A DNA stretch of 64,000 nt from Dyadobacter pollutisoli (GCF_026625565.1 NZ_CP112998.1:808501-872500); one strand, 5' to 3'. Shown: positions 54,856 to 64,000, counted from the first letter of the stretch. The notes: generated by a model not told the origin, from the sequence alone. Translations and numbers: made by a program.

Positions 54856-55368
54856 TTATTTAACATTCATTTTGTCTTCATGCTCACTGATATTTTCCTT
54901 GCCCAGTTCTTTCAGAGCCTGAATTGCCAGTTTGCTAACTTTCCCCTTCGCAAGAAGATTTTTAGGGGAAACCTTTTTAAACTTAATTGTTCGCCTGCCC
55001 ACTTTAATTTCGCGTGGGGATCCATCGGTCGGAAGAACAATCTTCATTGGAATCTGCGTACTTAATCCAAGGGCATTCAATGCATAGCTTCCACTGGGAA
55101 CCGTTCTTATTTTATCCCTTTTTGCTATTGCCTCTGCGACCTTTTCCGCGGTTGGAATTACAGCTCCAATTAAGGGGCTTTCTTTTGGCCTTACATAAAT
55201 TCCCTGGGCGACCCGTACAAGCACATTTTTATCCTCTAAGCGTTGCTGCGCTTTCCTTACAGCTTCGGATGAACCATACCAGGAGAAATCTTCGGGGAAC
55301 ATAAGCAAACCCCGATGCTTTGATTTAACTATTTTTTCTATCTGTTTTTCAGTTCCTAGTGTCAACAT
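54856..55368 (-). CDS. DUF6088 protein, AbiEi-like antitoxin
   Basis: The best start is ATG 55368 (MLTLGTEKQIEKIV), giving 170 residues; the 50 residues of open frame upstream look non-coding. The N-terminal part is a winged-helix-like region ('KHRGLLMFPEDFSWYGSSEA', 'RLEDKNVLVRVAQGIYVRP'), followed by a basic beta-rich part with 'SGSYALNALGLSTQIPMKIV'. This is the AbiEi-type antitoxin/repressor layout; in type IV systems it represses its own operon. A good palindrome sits just before the start. The usual nucleotidyltransferase toxin gene is absent downstream, so it looks orphaned. Confidence 0.8.
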   Translation of the reverse strand: MLTLGTEKQIEKIVKSKHRGLLMFPEDFSWYGSSEAVRKAQQRLEDKNVLVRVAQGIYVRPKESPLIGAVIPTAEKVAEAIAKRDKIRTVPSGSYALNALGLSTQIPMKIVLPTDGSPREIKVGRRTIKFKKVSPKNLLAKGKVSKLAIQALKELGKENISEHEDKMNVK

Positions 55369-55381
55369 AGTACGTAATTTA

Positions 55382-55412
55382 TCGTCACGAATATTGACAA
55401 GATTTGTGACGA
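55382..55412. promoter_or_regulatory. Palindromic operator before the DUF6088 gene
   Basis: TCGTCACGAAT (55382-55392) and ATTTGTGACGA (55402-55412) are inverted arms matching at 10 of 11 positions with a 9-nt spacer, starting 14 bp upstream of the ATG. AbiEi-type antitoxins are known to bind inverted repeats in their own promoters, so autoregulation is a fair inference. Confidence 0.6.
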
Positions 55413-55980
55413 AGTGTCTAACCGGGAAGCTTGTCCAGGAAATGGATTTGATCCCTAAGCAGGGATTTTTGAAAAGCACTTTTTTCAATTTCCTGCAAAA
55501 ATTCCCTGTAATGCACATATGCCTAGCATATTATCTCAAGCGGATCGAACGGCTTGCTCAAAAATTTTCTTGTATGTGCCTGTGGAGGCGGCGCTACAAC
55601 TTTTTTTATTGGTTACAGCAATTGCTCGAAATGTGATACCGACTGGCTGCATTTCTACCATTTTTCGCTTTATAACAATCTCGCCGAGCTTTTTTGTAGT
55701 AACCTCAAGTCTTCCAAAAATCGATGATTACTAATAATTCCTTTTAAATCATAGTGCAGATCTTTCTTTGCCAGGATTTCTTGAAACTTTGTTGATCAGC
55801 ATCACGAGCTTGGTCTGTATACTTTAACAAGGGTCTTTTTGCTTTTATTCTTAGCCTTGCGTTCGAATCTTACGAGTTCGCCCAACCACGAAGCAGTAAA
55901 CGTTGCAGGGCATATTCCATAAGAACAACAGATTTTTATTTTGCTCCTCTATCTTCGAATTTCACAGTTAACAATGCAAA
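55413..55980. other. Gap between the DUF6088 gene and the lipoprotein terminator
   Basis: No gene can be named. On the minus strand 55536-55661 encodes 41 residues that look protein-like ('QPVGITFRAIAVTNKKS', 'TYKKIFEQAVRSA') but lack a good start context and a family. The rest shows nothing clear. Confidence 0.4.
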
Positions 55981-56017
55981 AAAAGCCCTCTTGCTACCAT
56001 GTAGAAAAAGGGCTTTT
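55981..56017 (-). terminator. Terminator of the TonB-receptor/lipoprotein operon
   Basis: AAAAGCCCT (55981-55989) pairs with AGGGCTTTT (56009-56017) and A/T-runs flank both sides, so it can act in either direction. It lies 36 bp after the lipoprotein stop. Confidence 0.78.
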
Positions 56018-56052
56018 AATTTCTGATGAGTCTCACTTTGTCTAACCGGGCG

Positions 56053-56562
56053 CTATTCAGCCTCGGCTATGGGTGCGGCGTTAGCGCCTATATCGCCAGA
56101 GGCAACGGTGGTCGCGCCTAGTTTAATCGTTACGTTAGCATTGTAGGTGTCAAGTTTATCGAAAAACCCCTCTTCACTAATGCTAAAATACTTACTGGTC
56201 GCGAATGCTCCCGTAGCGCCTGCAACAGTGTCGAGCACCTTGAGGGCCGTCGCGGGTGCTGCTGTTACTTTTCCGGGAAAAATCGCGGCTGTGTAAGTGC
56301 TGCCAGCTGCTCCGTTATAAATTCCCATTTGTACCAGGGTGATCGTTTTGTTGTATTTGTAGAATACAACGCGCCCATAGATTTTTGCCGTATCCGCAGC
56401 AGCCAACGTATAAGCCTTATAAGTCGACACAGTACCACCGCCTGGTGCTGTACTTAAATTGGGTGGGTAGTCCTGTTGTTCACAGGAAGTAAGCAATGCA
56501 AATAAAGTCATCGCGATAGCCAAAGATAACATCGGGGCAATTTTGCTGATATATGTTTTCAT
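56053..56562 (-). CDS. Uncharacterised lipoprotein, partner of the TonB receptor
   Basis: The chosen start is ATG 56562 (MKTYISKIAPMLSLA), which leaves 13 bp after the receptor stop. The lipobox 'LLTSC' marks Cys27. The 169-residue protein is beta-rich and Thr/Ala-rich ('RVVFYKYNKTITLVQMGIY', 'TYTAAIFPGKVTAAP'). It resembles CHRD-like Bacteroidota lipoproteins, but that is only a resemblance. It is co-transcribed with the receptor. Confidence 0.7.
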   Translation of the reverse strand: MKTYISKIAPMLSLAIAMTLFALLTSCEQQDYPPNLSTAPGGGTVSTYKAYTLAAADTAKIYGRVVFYKYNKTITLVQMGIYNGAAGSTYTAAIFPGKVTAAPATALKVLDTVAGATGAFATSKYFSISEEGFFDKLDTYNANVTIKLGATTVASGDIGANAAPIAEAE

Positions 56563-56575
56563 GTCAGGATGATCA

Positions 56576-59530
56576 TTAAAAGTTGAAAGAAACACGGCCA
56601 TAATAGTAAGATCCGTTGGAGCCTTGCTGGTTGTTGTCATACAAATAAAATCCTTGATTTTCACTGCGTAGTATATCAGGATACTTGTTGAATACGTTGC
56701 TGCCGCCAATAGAGAATTTTAAATTCTTGGTCAGATCGTAGCCGACGCTCGCATCGAAAATAGATTGCGCCGAAAACTTCTGATCGTAAAAGTTGCCTTC
56801 TGCGTCAGAGGAAGTCGAGCGGGACGTAACGGTTCCAAAGTATGTTCCTCTCACCATAGCGTGAAATTTATTGACGCGGTAGGTAACGGATCCGATCAGT
56901 TTTTGTCTGGGTGTCCCTGTTTCAAACTGACCAATGGTTGCCCGGTCAAGGTACTTGGCAACAATCTGGTCTTCGGTCAGGTTGGAGACATTCAGATCAA
57001 GTACTTTTCTGTTCAGAATGGTGTTTTTACTGAAAATAGCTGCCAGGCTGAAAATGAAGCTTTTGCCGCGGTTCAGGGTCAGCGTATAATTTCCGACTGC
57101 TTCAATTCCCTTTGAACGTACGTCTGCACCATTCACAAAGAACTGGGCTTCGCCACCGCCGATCACTTCATCGTAGTTATTACCTACCTCGGAAGCATTG
57201 AAGTAACTGGTCCTGAAAATACGGTTATCTACATCAATCTGATAGGCATCCAATGTTACTTCAAATCCATGCGCCGGTTGATAAGTAAGCCCTAAGCCAT
57301 AGGTCCTGGATTTTTCCTGTTTAAGGCCCTGAATGCCTAGAACTCTGGCAGCCGTGCTGTTGGTAGGGTAGGTTGTCACATCAAGTGGTTGGGGGATCCC
57401 ATTGGCGTCCGGTACGAATGCGGTAGCTGTATGAGTGTAGTTCAACTCTTGTAGGGATGGCGCGCGAAATCCGGAAGCAATAGAGGCCCGCAATGAAAGT
57501 GTTTTAGCAATGGAATACCGGGCGGCTAACTTTCCGATCGTAACGCCACCGAAATCCGAGTAATTTTCCACACGAAAAGCGCCAGCGATCAAAAGGCTTT
57601 TGGTCACTTCCAGTTCGGCATCCACATAAGCTGCCATGGTAGTACGGTACTCATCTCTTTCGTTTTTTGGGCCGAATCCAGCGAAACACTGGCAATTGGA
57701 AGAGAGGGATTTAACGGTAACCTGCTGGCCTGCATTGACGCTGATCGGATTTCCATTTGCATCTACGATAGGCGTGCTGCTGGCATCTTCCAAAGGTTTT
57801 CCATCTGGTCCGACAAGTAGGCCGTCTTTACCAACGGTTAGCACACCTGCATCTCCATAGGTGTAAGCCTCTTCCTGGCCCTTCATGATTTTGTAGTTCT
57901 CTATGCGCATTTCAGCACCAAAGGCAATGTTCAGACCGTGTAGCACATCTTTGAAATAACGGGAAAAATCAAGGTTTGTGGAATTTTGGGTAAACTGGTG
58001 TGTACCCAAATTCATATTGACCGGTGAATTCGAGCCCAATGAAGCATTCATGGTATTGACCATCCCGATGCGCATCCGGTTCCTGCCAAATGTGTTGCTG
58101 AAATCAACATTGAATTCACCTAGCTTACTTTTAATACCTGTGGTGTTGGAAAGGTCTGAGGTATTGGAAGTCATCTGAGGACGGAAACCATTGGGATATA
58201 GCAGGTAATTGAAACGGTCGGTCTGTGCGGCGCGACGGTAGTAGCACGAGAATCCCTTTAGATATTTGTAAGACGCGCCCCCAAAACTATACAGGGTCGT
58301 CGTAGGGTTCAATTGATAGCCTGCATTATAAAAAGTGCTGCCGAGCGTAATGGCAGGCATGCCCGCATAAACGGCAAAATCAGCTTTGGTCAGCCCGCGT
58401 GCCGCCATTAAGCCCGGTTCAGTGGTCAGCGAAGCAAGTGCTGCTGTGTTACCCGAGGCCTGTGCAGCAACGAGCTCAGGATTGGTGATGACCGGATTTC
58501 CATTTTTATCAGTCCGCAGGTTATTCAGATAGGTATTATCGAAAAATCCCCAGTCATTGACAAAAGGTCTCAAAGTCGGACGTTTTTGCGTGATTTGACC
58601 GGAGAGGTTAAAGTAACCTTTGTCGCCAATCTTGAAGCCGTAATTGGCATCAAACTGATAATTAAATCCGTCGGGCTTACCATCCTTTGTCAGTTCTCCG
58701 GCTTTACCACCGGTATTAGCATAACCTCCGCCGGTAAAACTGCCCGTCAGTTTATCAGTACCTTTTTTGAGAATGATATTGACTACGCCGGCCACTGCGT
58801 CGGATCCATATTGAGCGGCAGCACCATCGCGCAAAATTTCAACGCGATCGATGGCCGAAGCTGGAATGGTCATCAAATCAACAGAAGTGGAAGGGCTGCC
58901 TACAGCGGTTCCGGTAATGAGCAAGGCAGAGGTATGCCTTCGCTTTCCATTCACCAGGACAAGAATCTGGTTGGGTGCCATGTTGCGGAGCTGAACCGGA
59001 TCTACATGGGAGTCAAGGTCGCCACCTTGGGACCTGACTGCATTAAAGCTTGGTGCAACAAAAGCGAGCATTTGAGCCAGGTCCATCTGAGGGAGGTCTG
59101 CCATAATATCCTTGATGGAAATAACATCCACCGGGACAGGCGTTTCCAGGATTGTTCGCCCGGTGTTTCTGGACCCGGTCACAATTAATTCACTCAGTTC
59201 AGTGCCGCCATCTTCCAGCGGAATACTTAAAGTGGCTTCGGAACCTATCTTGACCTCCTTTGTTTTAAAGCCAATAAAGCTGAATACCAACACGTCACCA
59301 GGCGCAGCATCGATGGAGAACATGCCCTGGTTATCGGTAATAGTGCCTTTGTTGGTATTTCCTTTCAAAATAATGTTAACACCAGGAAACACTTCGGAAG
59401 TGGATGCGGAAAATACCTTGCCGGTAATCTTTTTGCCCTGGGCCTGGATGGTAAGCGGAAGCAAAAAAACGAGTTGAAGGAGCATCACCAATGCCGCCGC
59501 GAATTTGCATTTTTGTAAGTTTCTCTTCAT
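56576..59530 (-). CDS. TonB-dependent receptor with CarboxypepD-like N-terminus
   Basis: The 984-residue protein has a signal peptide ending near IQAQG, a CarboxypepD-like domain at about 33-115 ('VNIILKGNTNKGTITDNQG') and a plug at about 125-245 ('LVNGKRRHTSALLITGTAVG', 'VEILRDGAAAQYGSDAVAGV'). The long barrel ends in 'YYYGRVSFNF'. The plug wording is typical of Bacteroidota TonB receptors that are not SusC-type. No SusD, sigma or FecR gene adjoins it; a small lipoprotein follows after 13 bp. The ligand is unknown. The promoter is presumably in the AT-rich stretch upstream of 59530. Confidence 0.92.
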   Translation of the reverse strand: MKRNLQKCKFAAALVMLLQLVFLLPLTIQAQGKKITGKVFSASTSEVFPGVNIILKGNTNKGTITDNQGMFSIDAAPGDVLVFSFIGFKTKEVKIGSEATLSIPLEDGGTELSELIVTGSRNTGRTILETPVPVDVISIKDIMADLPQMDLAQMLAFVAPSFNAVRSQGGDLDSHVDPVQLRNMAPNQILVLVNGKRRHTSALLITGTAVGSPSTSVDLMTIPASAIDRVEILRDGAAAQYGSDAVAGVVNIILKKGTDKLTGSFTGGGYANTGGKAGELTKDGKPDGFNYQFDANYGFKIGDKGYFNLSGQITQKRPTLRPFVNDWGFFDNTYLNNLRTDKNGNPVITNPELVAAQASGNTAALASLTTEPGLMAARGLTKADFAVYAGMPAITLGSTFYNAGYQLNPTTTLYSFGGASYKYLKGFSCYYRRAAQTDRFNYLLYPNGFRPQMTSNTSDLSNTTGIKSKLGEFNVDFSNTFGRNRMRIGMVNTMNASLGSNSPVNMNLGTHQFTQNSTNLDFSRYFKDVLHGLNIAFGAEMRIENYKIMKGQEEAYTYGDAGVLTVGKDGLLVGPDGKPLEDASSTPIVDANGNPISVNAGQQVTVKSLSSNCQCFAGFGPKNERDEYRTTMAAYVDAELEVTKSLLIAGAFRVENYSDFGGVTIGKLAARYSIAKTLSLRASIASGFRAPSLQELNYTHTATAFVPDANGIPQPLDVTTYPTNSTAARVLGIQGLKQEKSRTYGLGLTYQPAHGFEVTLDAYQIDVDNRIFRTSYFNASEVGNNYDEVIGGGEAQFFVNGADVRSKGIEAVGNYTLTLNRGKSFIFSLAAIFSKNTILNRKVLDLNVSNLTEDQIVAKYLDRATIGQFETGTPRQKLIGSVTYRVNKFHAMVRGTYFGTVTSRSTSSDAEGNFYDQKFSAQSIFDASVGYDLTKNLKFSIGGSNVFNKYPDILRSENQGFYLYDNNQQGSNGSYYYGRVSFNF

Positions 59531-60337
59531 AGTAATGGAGTGATTTTAGTTGGATATTCATTTTCAAAAATGGGGCTAGATGGCAAAAGGGTAATGAAAG
59601 CAGTTCCGGTCTGGATCTGCTGGGCATCATTACAATCAAAGTGCGGCTTTGGTTGTTAAACATATTGATAAAATTAATTATTGCAATATATTGTACTGTA
59701 TAATTTCAATTATTCAGTATAATTTATATATATTCTACAAAATGTATTGCTTTTGGGTAGTCTCTTCAAGGGGAAAATGCAAAGAAGGAGGAGAAGCCAG
59801 GACAATTGGAAATATTTGATTCACCGGGACAGGAAATCGAAGTCAACAGCCGGAAGTAAAATTCGGTCTTCGACTTTAAGCGAAATTCTTGACGTGATGT
59901 TTCAAAAATTAGAAAGTAAGTAACCGATTGTAAATCTGATAGATAATGGTGCTGTTTGCGTCTGGATGAAATAAAAGTGCCTTACTATCCGAACAGTTTT
60001 CTGACTTCAATCTGCCCCCGTTCAAACAGGATCAGAAAGTACCCTGATGCTGTTTGAACGGGTTGCTCTCGATTTGTTCAGCCCATCAAGCAATGGATGG
60101 TGTTCTGTGTGAAGTATACGTCCTGGCAGATGATAGCTTTTGTAGTGCAGCGGCCAGATCGAATGTAACAATATTAATATTCGTTTCCGCTAGCAGGGCC
60201 AGTTCAGATAGCATTGCCCCACGATTGAGCTGTGGCAGATGCCCTTGCCCAGTTCCATGAAAACTTATACGGGTAAGGGAATTGGGTAATCTAATCGGTT
60301 TTAAAACCTGGGTTTGCCAGGCGGCTTTTACCCAGCG
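59531..60337. other. 807-bp gap between the receptor and the permease
   Basis: I find no gene. The first ~250 bases are very AT-rich and probably contain the receptor promoter. The main landmark is a strong hairpin at 60017-60062. A 68-codon frame at 60054-60260 overlaps that hairpin and has no family. Confidence 0.55.
60017..60062. repeat. Strong hairpin with perfect 13-bp stem
   Basis: CCCGTTCAAACAG (60017-60029) and CTGTTTGAACGGG (60050-60062) are perfectly complementary, and inside them ATCAG (60031-60035) pairs with CTGAT (60044-60048). This makes a two-part stem. It lies 276 bp downstream of the permease gene. No T-run follows on either strand. Confidence 0.65.
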
Positions 60338-62800
60338 CTATTCAGACCGCAAGCTCTTGACCGGATTGACCAAAGCAGCCCGGATCGTTTCGTAACTGAC
60401 CACCAAAGCAGTCAGCAGCGCCACTAGCAGGATGCTCGTCAGGAAAACCAGCATATCCACATGGACCCGGTAAATGAAATCCTGCAGCCAGCGGTCTATG
60501 GCCAGCCAACCGAGCGGGATTGCAATCAGGCAGGCGACGCCGAGCAAACGCAAAAATGGCATGAACAGTAGGCGCAGGATCTGTGGCAATGAGGCACCCA
60601 TCGTTTTCCGTATCCCGATTTCCTTGGTGCGCTGCTCGGCCAGGTACGATGAAAGGCCGAACAAGCCCATACAGGCGATCAGGATCGACAGCACTGAAAA
60701 CGATTTGAAAAGGATTGACAACCGGTTTTCTCCATCATACATCCTGCCGAATTCTTCGCTCATAAACCAGTGGCCAAAACCAACGCCGGGCAGTTCCTGT
60801 CTCCATTTGGCTTCGATCTGCGCGATCTTTTCCTGAAATTTTCCAACTGGAAGTTTTATGTACAGAATACGGTCCTCAGGATCGGGCCGGCTGCCGATGG
60901 CCAGTGGCGAAATGGCATGATGGATCGACTGATAGGGAAAATCCCGAACGATGCCAATCACTGTACCTTCTCTTCGCTGACTAGGATCCGCGCCCGGGCG
61001 ATTGATGGTCAGCCGCATGCCCAATACCTTTTCCATCGGCAACCCAAGTGACTTTATCGCGCTTTCATTGAGCAGGTAGGTACTCGAATCGGCCGGGTTG
61101 CCGGTCCTGAATGTTCGGCCCGCTATCAGTTCCAGGTTAAATGCTTTGGGCAGGTCAAAGTCCCCGCTCATGCCGCCCCAACGGTGTTGTTCATTTCCGA
61201 GTTCAGGAAAGGTCACATCATGGTCGAGCGAACCGAAATAATCCTGGTTTGGCAGGTGATTGGCTAAGGTGACCACGTCCAGCTCGGCGTCTTCCTGAAT
61301 ACGCTGCTTGAGAGACAGGTATTTGTTCAGCGAGGCCATTCCGGACCACCGGACAGAAAGCAGCGCGTCGCCACTCCGGCTTAGCACCGATTGATGTATG
61401 AAATTCATCTGCCGCACCATGATGGCCGTCGAAACGATGAGCAGAATAGTGATTGTGTATTGCATAATGATCAGGCCTTTGCGCAGCCGGTCGGAGCCTT
61501 TTGCCGAAACCCTTGCGTTTTTAAGTACGGTCAGTGGCATCAGGCCCGACAAAAGCAGGGCGGGATAGCTGCCCGAAAGCAATCCCACCAGGGCGGTGGT
61601 ACCCAGGATGTAGGCGATCAATCTGCCCTGCATCAGGTGGACAAATGTAAAATGCTTTCCAGCAACATTGTTGAATGTTGGCAGCAGCAGCATAGCCAGC
61701 AACAGCCCGATCAGCAATGCGATCAAAGTGGTGATCATTGACTCGCTGAGAAACTGCCCCACCAGCTGCCAGCGCCGGCTTCCCAAAACTTTGCGCAGTC
61801 CGATTTCTTTGGAACGCCTCACGGCCCGCGCAGTGGCCAAATTCATATAGTTAATGCTGGCGATGACAATCACCAAGAGCGCGGTTGATGCAAAAATATA
61901 GAGGTACTTGATATTTCCGATCCGGCTGTTGTTATAGCTCGACCGCAGCTCATCGCTGAAATGTACATCCCTCAAAGGCTTGATCATTGGCTGGATCACA
62001 TTCTTGGGATCTTGGCGAAGATTGGATTGCACCACCCCGTTAAATGTTTTGAGTATCCTGTCAATGTCAGCGCCTGGCGTGGTATGGAGGTAGGTCAGAA
62101 ACCAGCCCGACGATGCCCCCCAGTTTTCCAGCCAGTTCTGCCCGCCTGCAGTCATCATATCGTGCAGCATGCCGGTACTGACCAGGTAGTCGGGCTGAAT
62201 ATGGGAATTGCCGGGGTAATCCTCCAAAACTCCGGTGACAATGAGGGGGACGTATTTGTTGTTTGTGCCGTAAATGTGGCTCAGTTCCAGGGTTCTGCCA
62301 ACCGGATCCTGGCCGCCGTAAAATTGCCTGGCGACCGAAGCACTGATCACAATGGCGTTGGGCTTAGAAAATACCGTTGCCGGGTTACCGTATTTCAATG
62401 GAAAGGAAAATACTTCTTTAAAGTCCGGCTGCACCCAAAAAATATTTTCTGACAGCAATATCTTATCCTGTTGACGGTCCCAGAAGTGGGCCGGGTATCC
62501 CAGCGAAAGCAGCTGTGTCCCGCCTTTTATTTCGGGGAAATTACTTTTGAGTGCATTGAGCCACGCACCTGGCGCATAGGCCGAAGTGTACTCATTACCG
62601 TTCATCTGATTGTGCGAACCCAGGATGTACAGATTTTCCGAATCGGGGTGGAACCGGTCGAAGCCTTGTTCGTCAATGATAAACAGATAGATCAGGGTCA
62701 CGCTGGCCAGCCCGATCGCCAGGCCCATGATGTTGATGAATGTGAATCCCCGCTGCTTTTTAAAAGTACGCAGGGCAATGATGATATAATTTCTGAGCAT
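60338..62800 (-). CDS. FtsX/MacB-type ABC transporter permease
   Basis: From ATG 62800 (MLRNYIIIALRTFKKQ) the protein has 820 residues; an earlier ATG would add 22 residues. It has the Bacteroidota arrangement of two MacB-like periplasmic domains and two FtsX membrane domains. The first span is 'FTFINIMGLAIGLASVTLIYL'. The FtsX block has 'LNYMNLATARAVRRSKEIGLR' type wording, and the second copy ends 'RTKEIGIRKTMGASLPQILR'. 'RS.EIGLRK.LG' is the FtsX signature. Such permeases act with an ATPase in export or stress release. No ATPase gene is adjacent, so the partner is elsewhere. Confidence 0.92.
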   Translation of the reverse strand: MLRNYIIIALRTFKKQRGFTFINIMGLAIGLASVTLIYLFIIDEQGFDRFHPDSENLYILGSHNQMNGNEYTSAYAPGAWLNALKSNFPEIKGGTQLLSLGYPAHFWDRQQDKILLSENIFWVQPDFKEVFSFPLKYGNPATVFSKPNAIVISASVARQFYGGQDPVGRTLELSHIYGTNNKYVPLIVTGVLEDYPGNSHIQPDYLVSTGMLHDMMTAGGQNWLENWGASSGWFLTYLHTTPGADIDRILKTFNGVVQSNLRQDPKNVIQPMIKPLRDVHFSDELRSSYNNSRIGNIKYLYIFASTALLVIVIASINYMNLATARAVRRSKEIGLRKVLGSRRWQLVGQFLSESMITTLIALLIGLLLAMLLLPTFNNVAGKHFTFVHLMQGRLIAYILGTTALVGLLSGSYPALLLSGLMPLTVLKNARVSAKGSDRLRKGLIIMQYTITILLIVSTAIMVRQMNFIHQSVLSRSGDALLSVRWSGMASLNKYLSLKQRIQEDAELDVVTLANHLPNQDYFGSLDHDVTFPELGNEQHRWGGMSGDFDLPKAFNLELIAGRTFRTGNPADSSTYLLNESAIKSLGLPMEKVLGMRLTINRPGADPSQRREGTVIGIVRDFPYQSIHHAISPLAIGSRPDPEDRILYIKLPVGKFQEKIAQIEAKWRQELPGVGFGHWFMSEEFGRMYDGENRLSILFKSFSVLSILIACMGLFGLSSYLAEQRTKEIGIRKTMGASLPQILRLLFMPFLRLLGVACLIAIPLGWLAIDRWLQDFIYRVHVDMLVFLTSILLVALLTALVVSYETIRAALVNPVKSLRSE

Positions 62801-63147
62801 GGCTACGTAAATGTTTCTATAAATGTATCCATGGGAGCATTTACAGTGTTTCCAATTCGTGTTCAAGTTTGTTCAAGTTGAAATCCCAACATGAAAGGCA
62901 GTGCCGGGCGGTGTTAGTCAAGCTCGGGTTGAGAGGAAAATATTCTTTTAGATTATTTCGAAATGCGTACCGATATTTAACTACTGCTTATACTTTTGGG
63001 CCGGGGGTCAGAGCAGTCGGATCGTTCCTTATGGTCACCTTTCCAATTGGAGGGCCCGCTAAGGCAATGCGATTGGACTTTTGCTTTGTCAGTCACTGCC
63101 GATGAGCTGATCATGGAATTGTCGTAAATTAAGCAACCATCATTCAA

Positions 63148-63666
63148 ATGAATAAGATAATAATAAGTAAGGCCAGCCTTCAGGATCTGGCAACCATACA
63201 ACAAATTGGCAGAGAAACCTTCCTGGAAACATTCGCAGAAGCCAATACGGAAGCGGATATGGAAAAATATCTAGCCGAAAATTTTAGTGATGAAAAAATG
63301 AATTCAGAACTGAGCAATCCGGACTCCCAGTTTTTTATCGCATGGGACGATAAAATTCCAGTAGGGTATTTGAAGGTCAATTCCGGCCTGGCCCAAACTG
63401 AGCTGAAAGATCCAAGCTCTCTTGAAATCGAACGCATCTACGTAAAAAAAGCCTATCATGGCCAAATGGTTGGACAAATCTTGTATGAAAAATCACTTGA
63501 AGTAGCCCAGCTTCAAAAGAATGCATATCTCTGGCTGGGTGTCTGGGAGCAAAATCCAAAAGCGATTCGGTTTTATGAAAAGAACGGTTTCAAAGTCTTC
63601 GATAAGCATATTTTCAAATTTGGCGAAGATGAGCAGACAGATATCATGATGAAAAAAGTATTGTGA
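63148..63666 (+). CDS. GNAT-family N-acetyltransferase
   Basis: The 172-residue protein has the GNAT fold: 'LATIQQIGRETFLETFAEAN' (helix 1), 'IAWDDKIPVGYLKVNSGLAQ' (strands 3-4), 'LEIERIYVKKAYHGQMVGQI' (motif A; the acetyl-CoA pyrophosphate loop is HGQMVG, a variant of the R/Q-x-x-G-x-G/A consensus), and 'WLGVWEQNPKAIRFYEKNGF' (motif B). It transfers an acetyl group from acetyl-CoA to an amine; the acceptor cannot be read. Similar proteins are often annotated as spermine/spermidine or ribosomal-protein type. It stands alone between the permease and Hsp20 genes. Confidence 0.92.
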   Translation: MNKIIISKASLQDLATIQQIGRETFLETFAEANTEADMEKYLAENFSDEKMNSELSNPDSQFFIAWDDKIPVGYLKVNSGLAQTELKDPSSLEIERIYVKKAYHGQMVGQILYEKSLEVAQLQKNAYLWLGVWEQNPKAIRFYEKNGFKVFDKHIFKFGEDEQTDIMMKKVL

Positions 63667-63937
63667 CACCTTGTCAACATCGCTGCACTAACTGGCTTAC
63701 TATTTTCGGTATAGCCTTCTGGTTGGCCTAACAGATTTTTCAATGTCATTTTTGCAACCTGGGCGGCTAAAATGTCGCCCGGACACATACATTTTGTCAG
63801 AAAAAGCTGTCAGATCCTGAAAATTTTTCTGCCATTTCCCGGATGGAATATAGTTTGAACACACATCATCCGGCAGGCGAACAAAGCCAGCCAAAGTTCA
63901 TTATATTTTTGTTTAACTTTTAAAAAGGAGGTTGATT

Positions 63938-64000
63938 ATGTCACTCATCAAAAGGAACGGGCTACTGCCCGCAACATTCCCAGCGCTGTTCGACGATTTC
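63938..64000 (+). CDS. Hsp20/alpha-crystallin small heat-shock protein (N-terminus only)
   Basis: Only 21 codons are visible, running off the window: MSLIKRNGLLPA then TFPALFDDF. The 'LP..F..LFDDF' opening is the usual start of Bacteroidota Hsp20 proteins, which hold unfolding proteins. AAAGGAGGT at 63924-63932 ends 5 nt before the ATG and is a full Shine-Dalgarno sequence, rare in this phylum, so strong translation is expected. Confidence 0.72.
   Translation, partial: MSLIKRNGLLPATFPALFDDF

Noticed and set aside
1..64000. CRISPR arrays, rRNA genes, prophage modules or an origin of replication
   Set aside because: No regularly spaced short repeats, rRNA sequence, phage structural genes or DnaA-box cluster was seen. 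The only tandem repeats are the coding ones at 42163-43560.

Overview
The window looks like a chromosomal segment from a Dyadobacter-like member of the Bacteroidota (Cytophagales, Spirosomaceae). The evidence is two SusC/SusD-type systems, several TonB-dependent receptors with CarboxypepD-like N-termini, FecR/ECF-sigma regulators, a type IX secretion C-terminal sorting domain, a two-component-propeller/LytTR pair, a TAnnTTTG promoter element and few Shine-Dalgarno sequences. The genus is inference; no rRNA or other marker gene is present, and I saw no complete tRNA and no CRISPR array.

Layout. 1-5.2 kb: the end of a SusD gene, then a secreted PQQ-type sugar dehydrogenase fused to PKD, cytochrome c and carbohydrate-binding-like parts, then a Tat-exported TIM-barrel sugar isomerase/epimerase-like protein. 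5.2-9.4 kb: a scarred region with a diiron-oxygenase fragment, a dead IS110 element with a possible bridge-RNA fold, a LysR fragment fused to it, and a hipB-hipS-hipT module whose hipS is broken while the kinase is intact. 9.4-22.1 kb: two parallel iron/siderophore modules. Each has a TonB receptor, a DUF4374 lipoprotein and a PepSY membrane protein; the first adds DUF3649 and DUF3325 proteins, the second adds an ECF sigma factor and an atypical anti-sigma factor. 22.1-29.5 kb: a graveyard (HTTM/SdpB-like, IS3, beta-lactamase-like, outer-membrane transporter-like, N-truncated Na+/H+ antiporter, nonsense-mutated lipoprotein) around one large intact gene, a fused trehalose-6-phosphate synthase/phosphatase. 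29.5-37.7 kb: small membrane proteins, and a carbonic-anhydrase-fold lipoprotein lacking every zinc ligand, placed 5 bp before a CPA2 antiporter. 37.9-44.9 kb: a sensor kinase and LytTR regulator, then a T9SS-exported protein made of three 156-residue repeats, then an IS1182-type remnant. 45.3-54.6 kb: an ECF sigma/FecR/SusC/SusD/PIG-L deacetylase locus on the minus strand, probably glycan uptake. 54.7-64 kb: an orphan AbiEi-like (DUF6088) antitoxin with its own palindrome, a TonB receptor with a lipoprotein, a FtsX/MacB-type permease, a GNAT acetyltransferase and the start of an Hsp20 gene.

The most unusual items are the zinc-less carbonic-anhydrase-like lipoprotein coupled to an antiporter, the HipBST-like module that kept its toxin but lost HipS, and the nested inverted repeats just before the IS110 recombinase start. 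None is proven here; each has a stated test.
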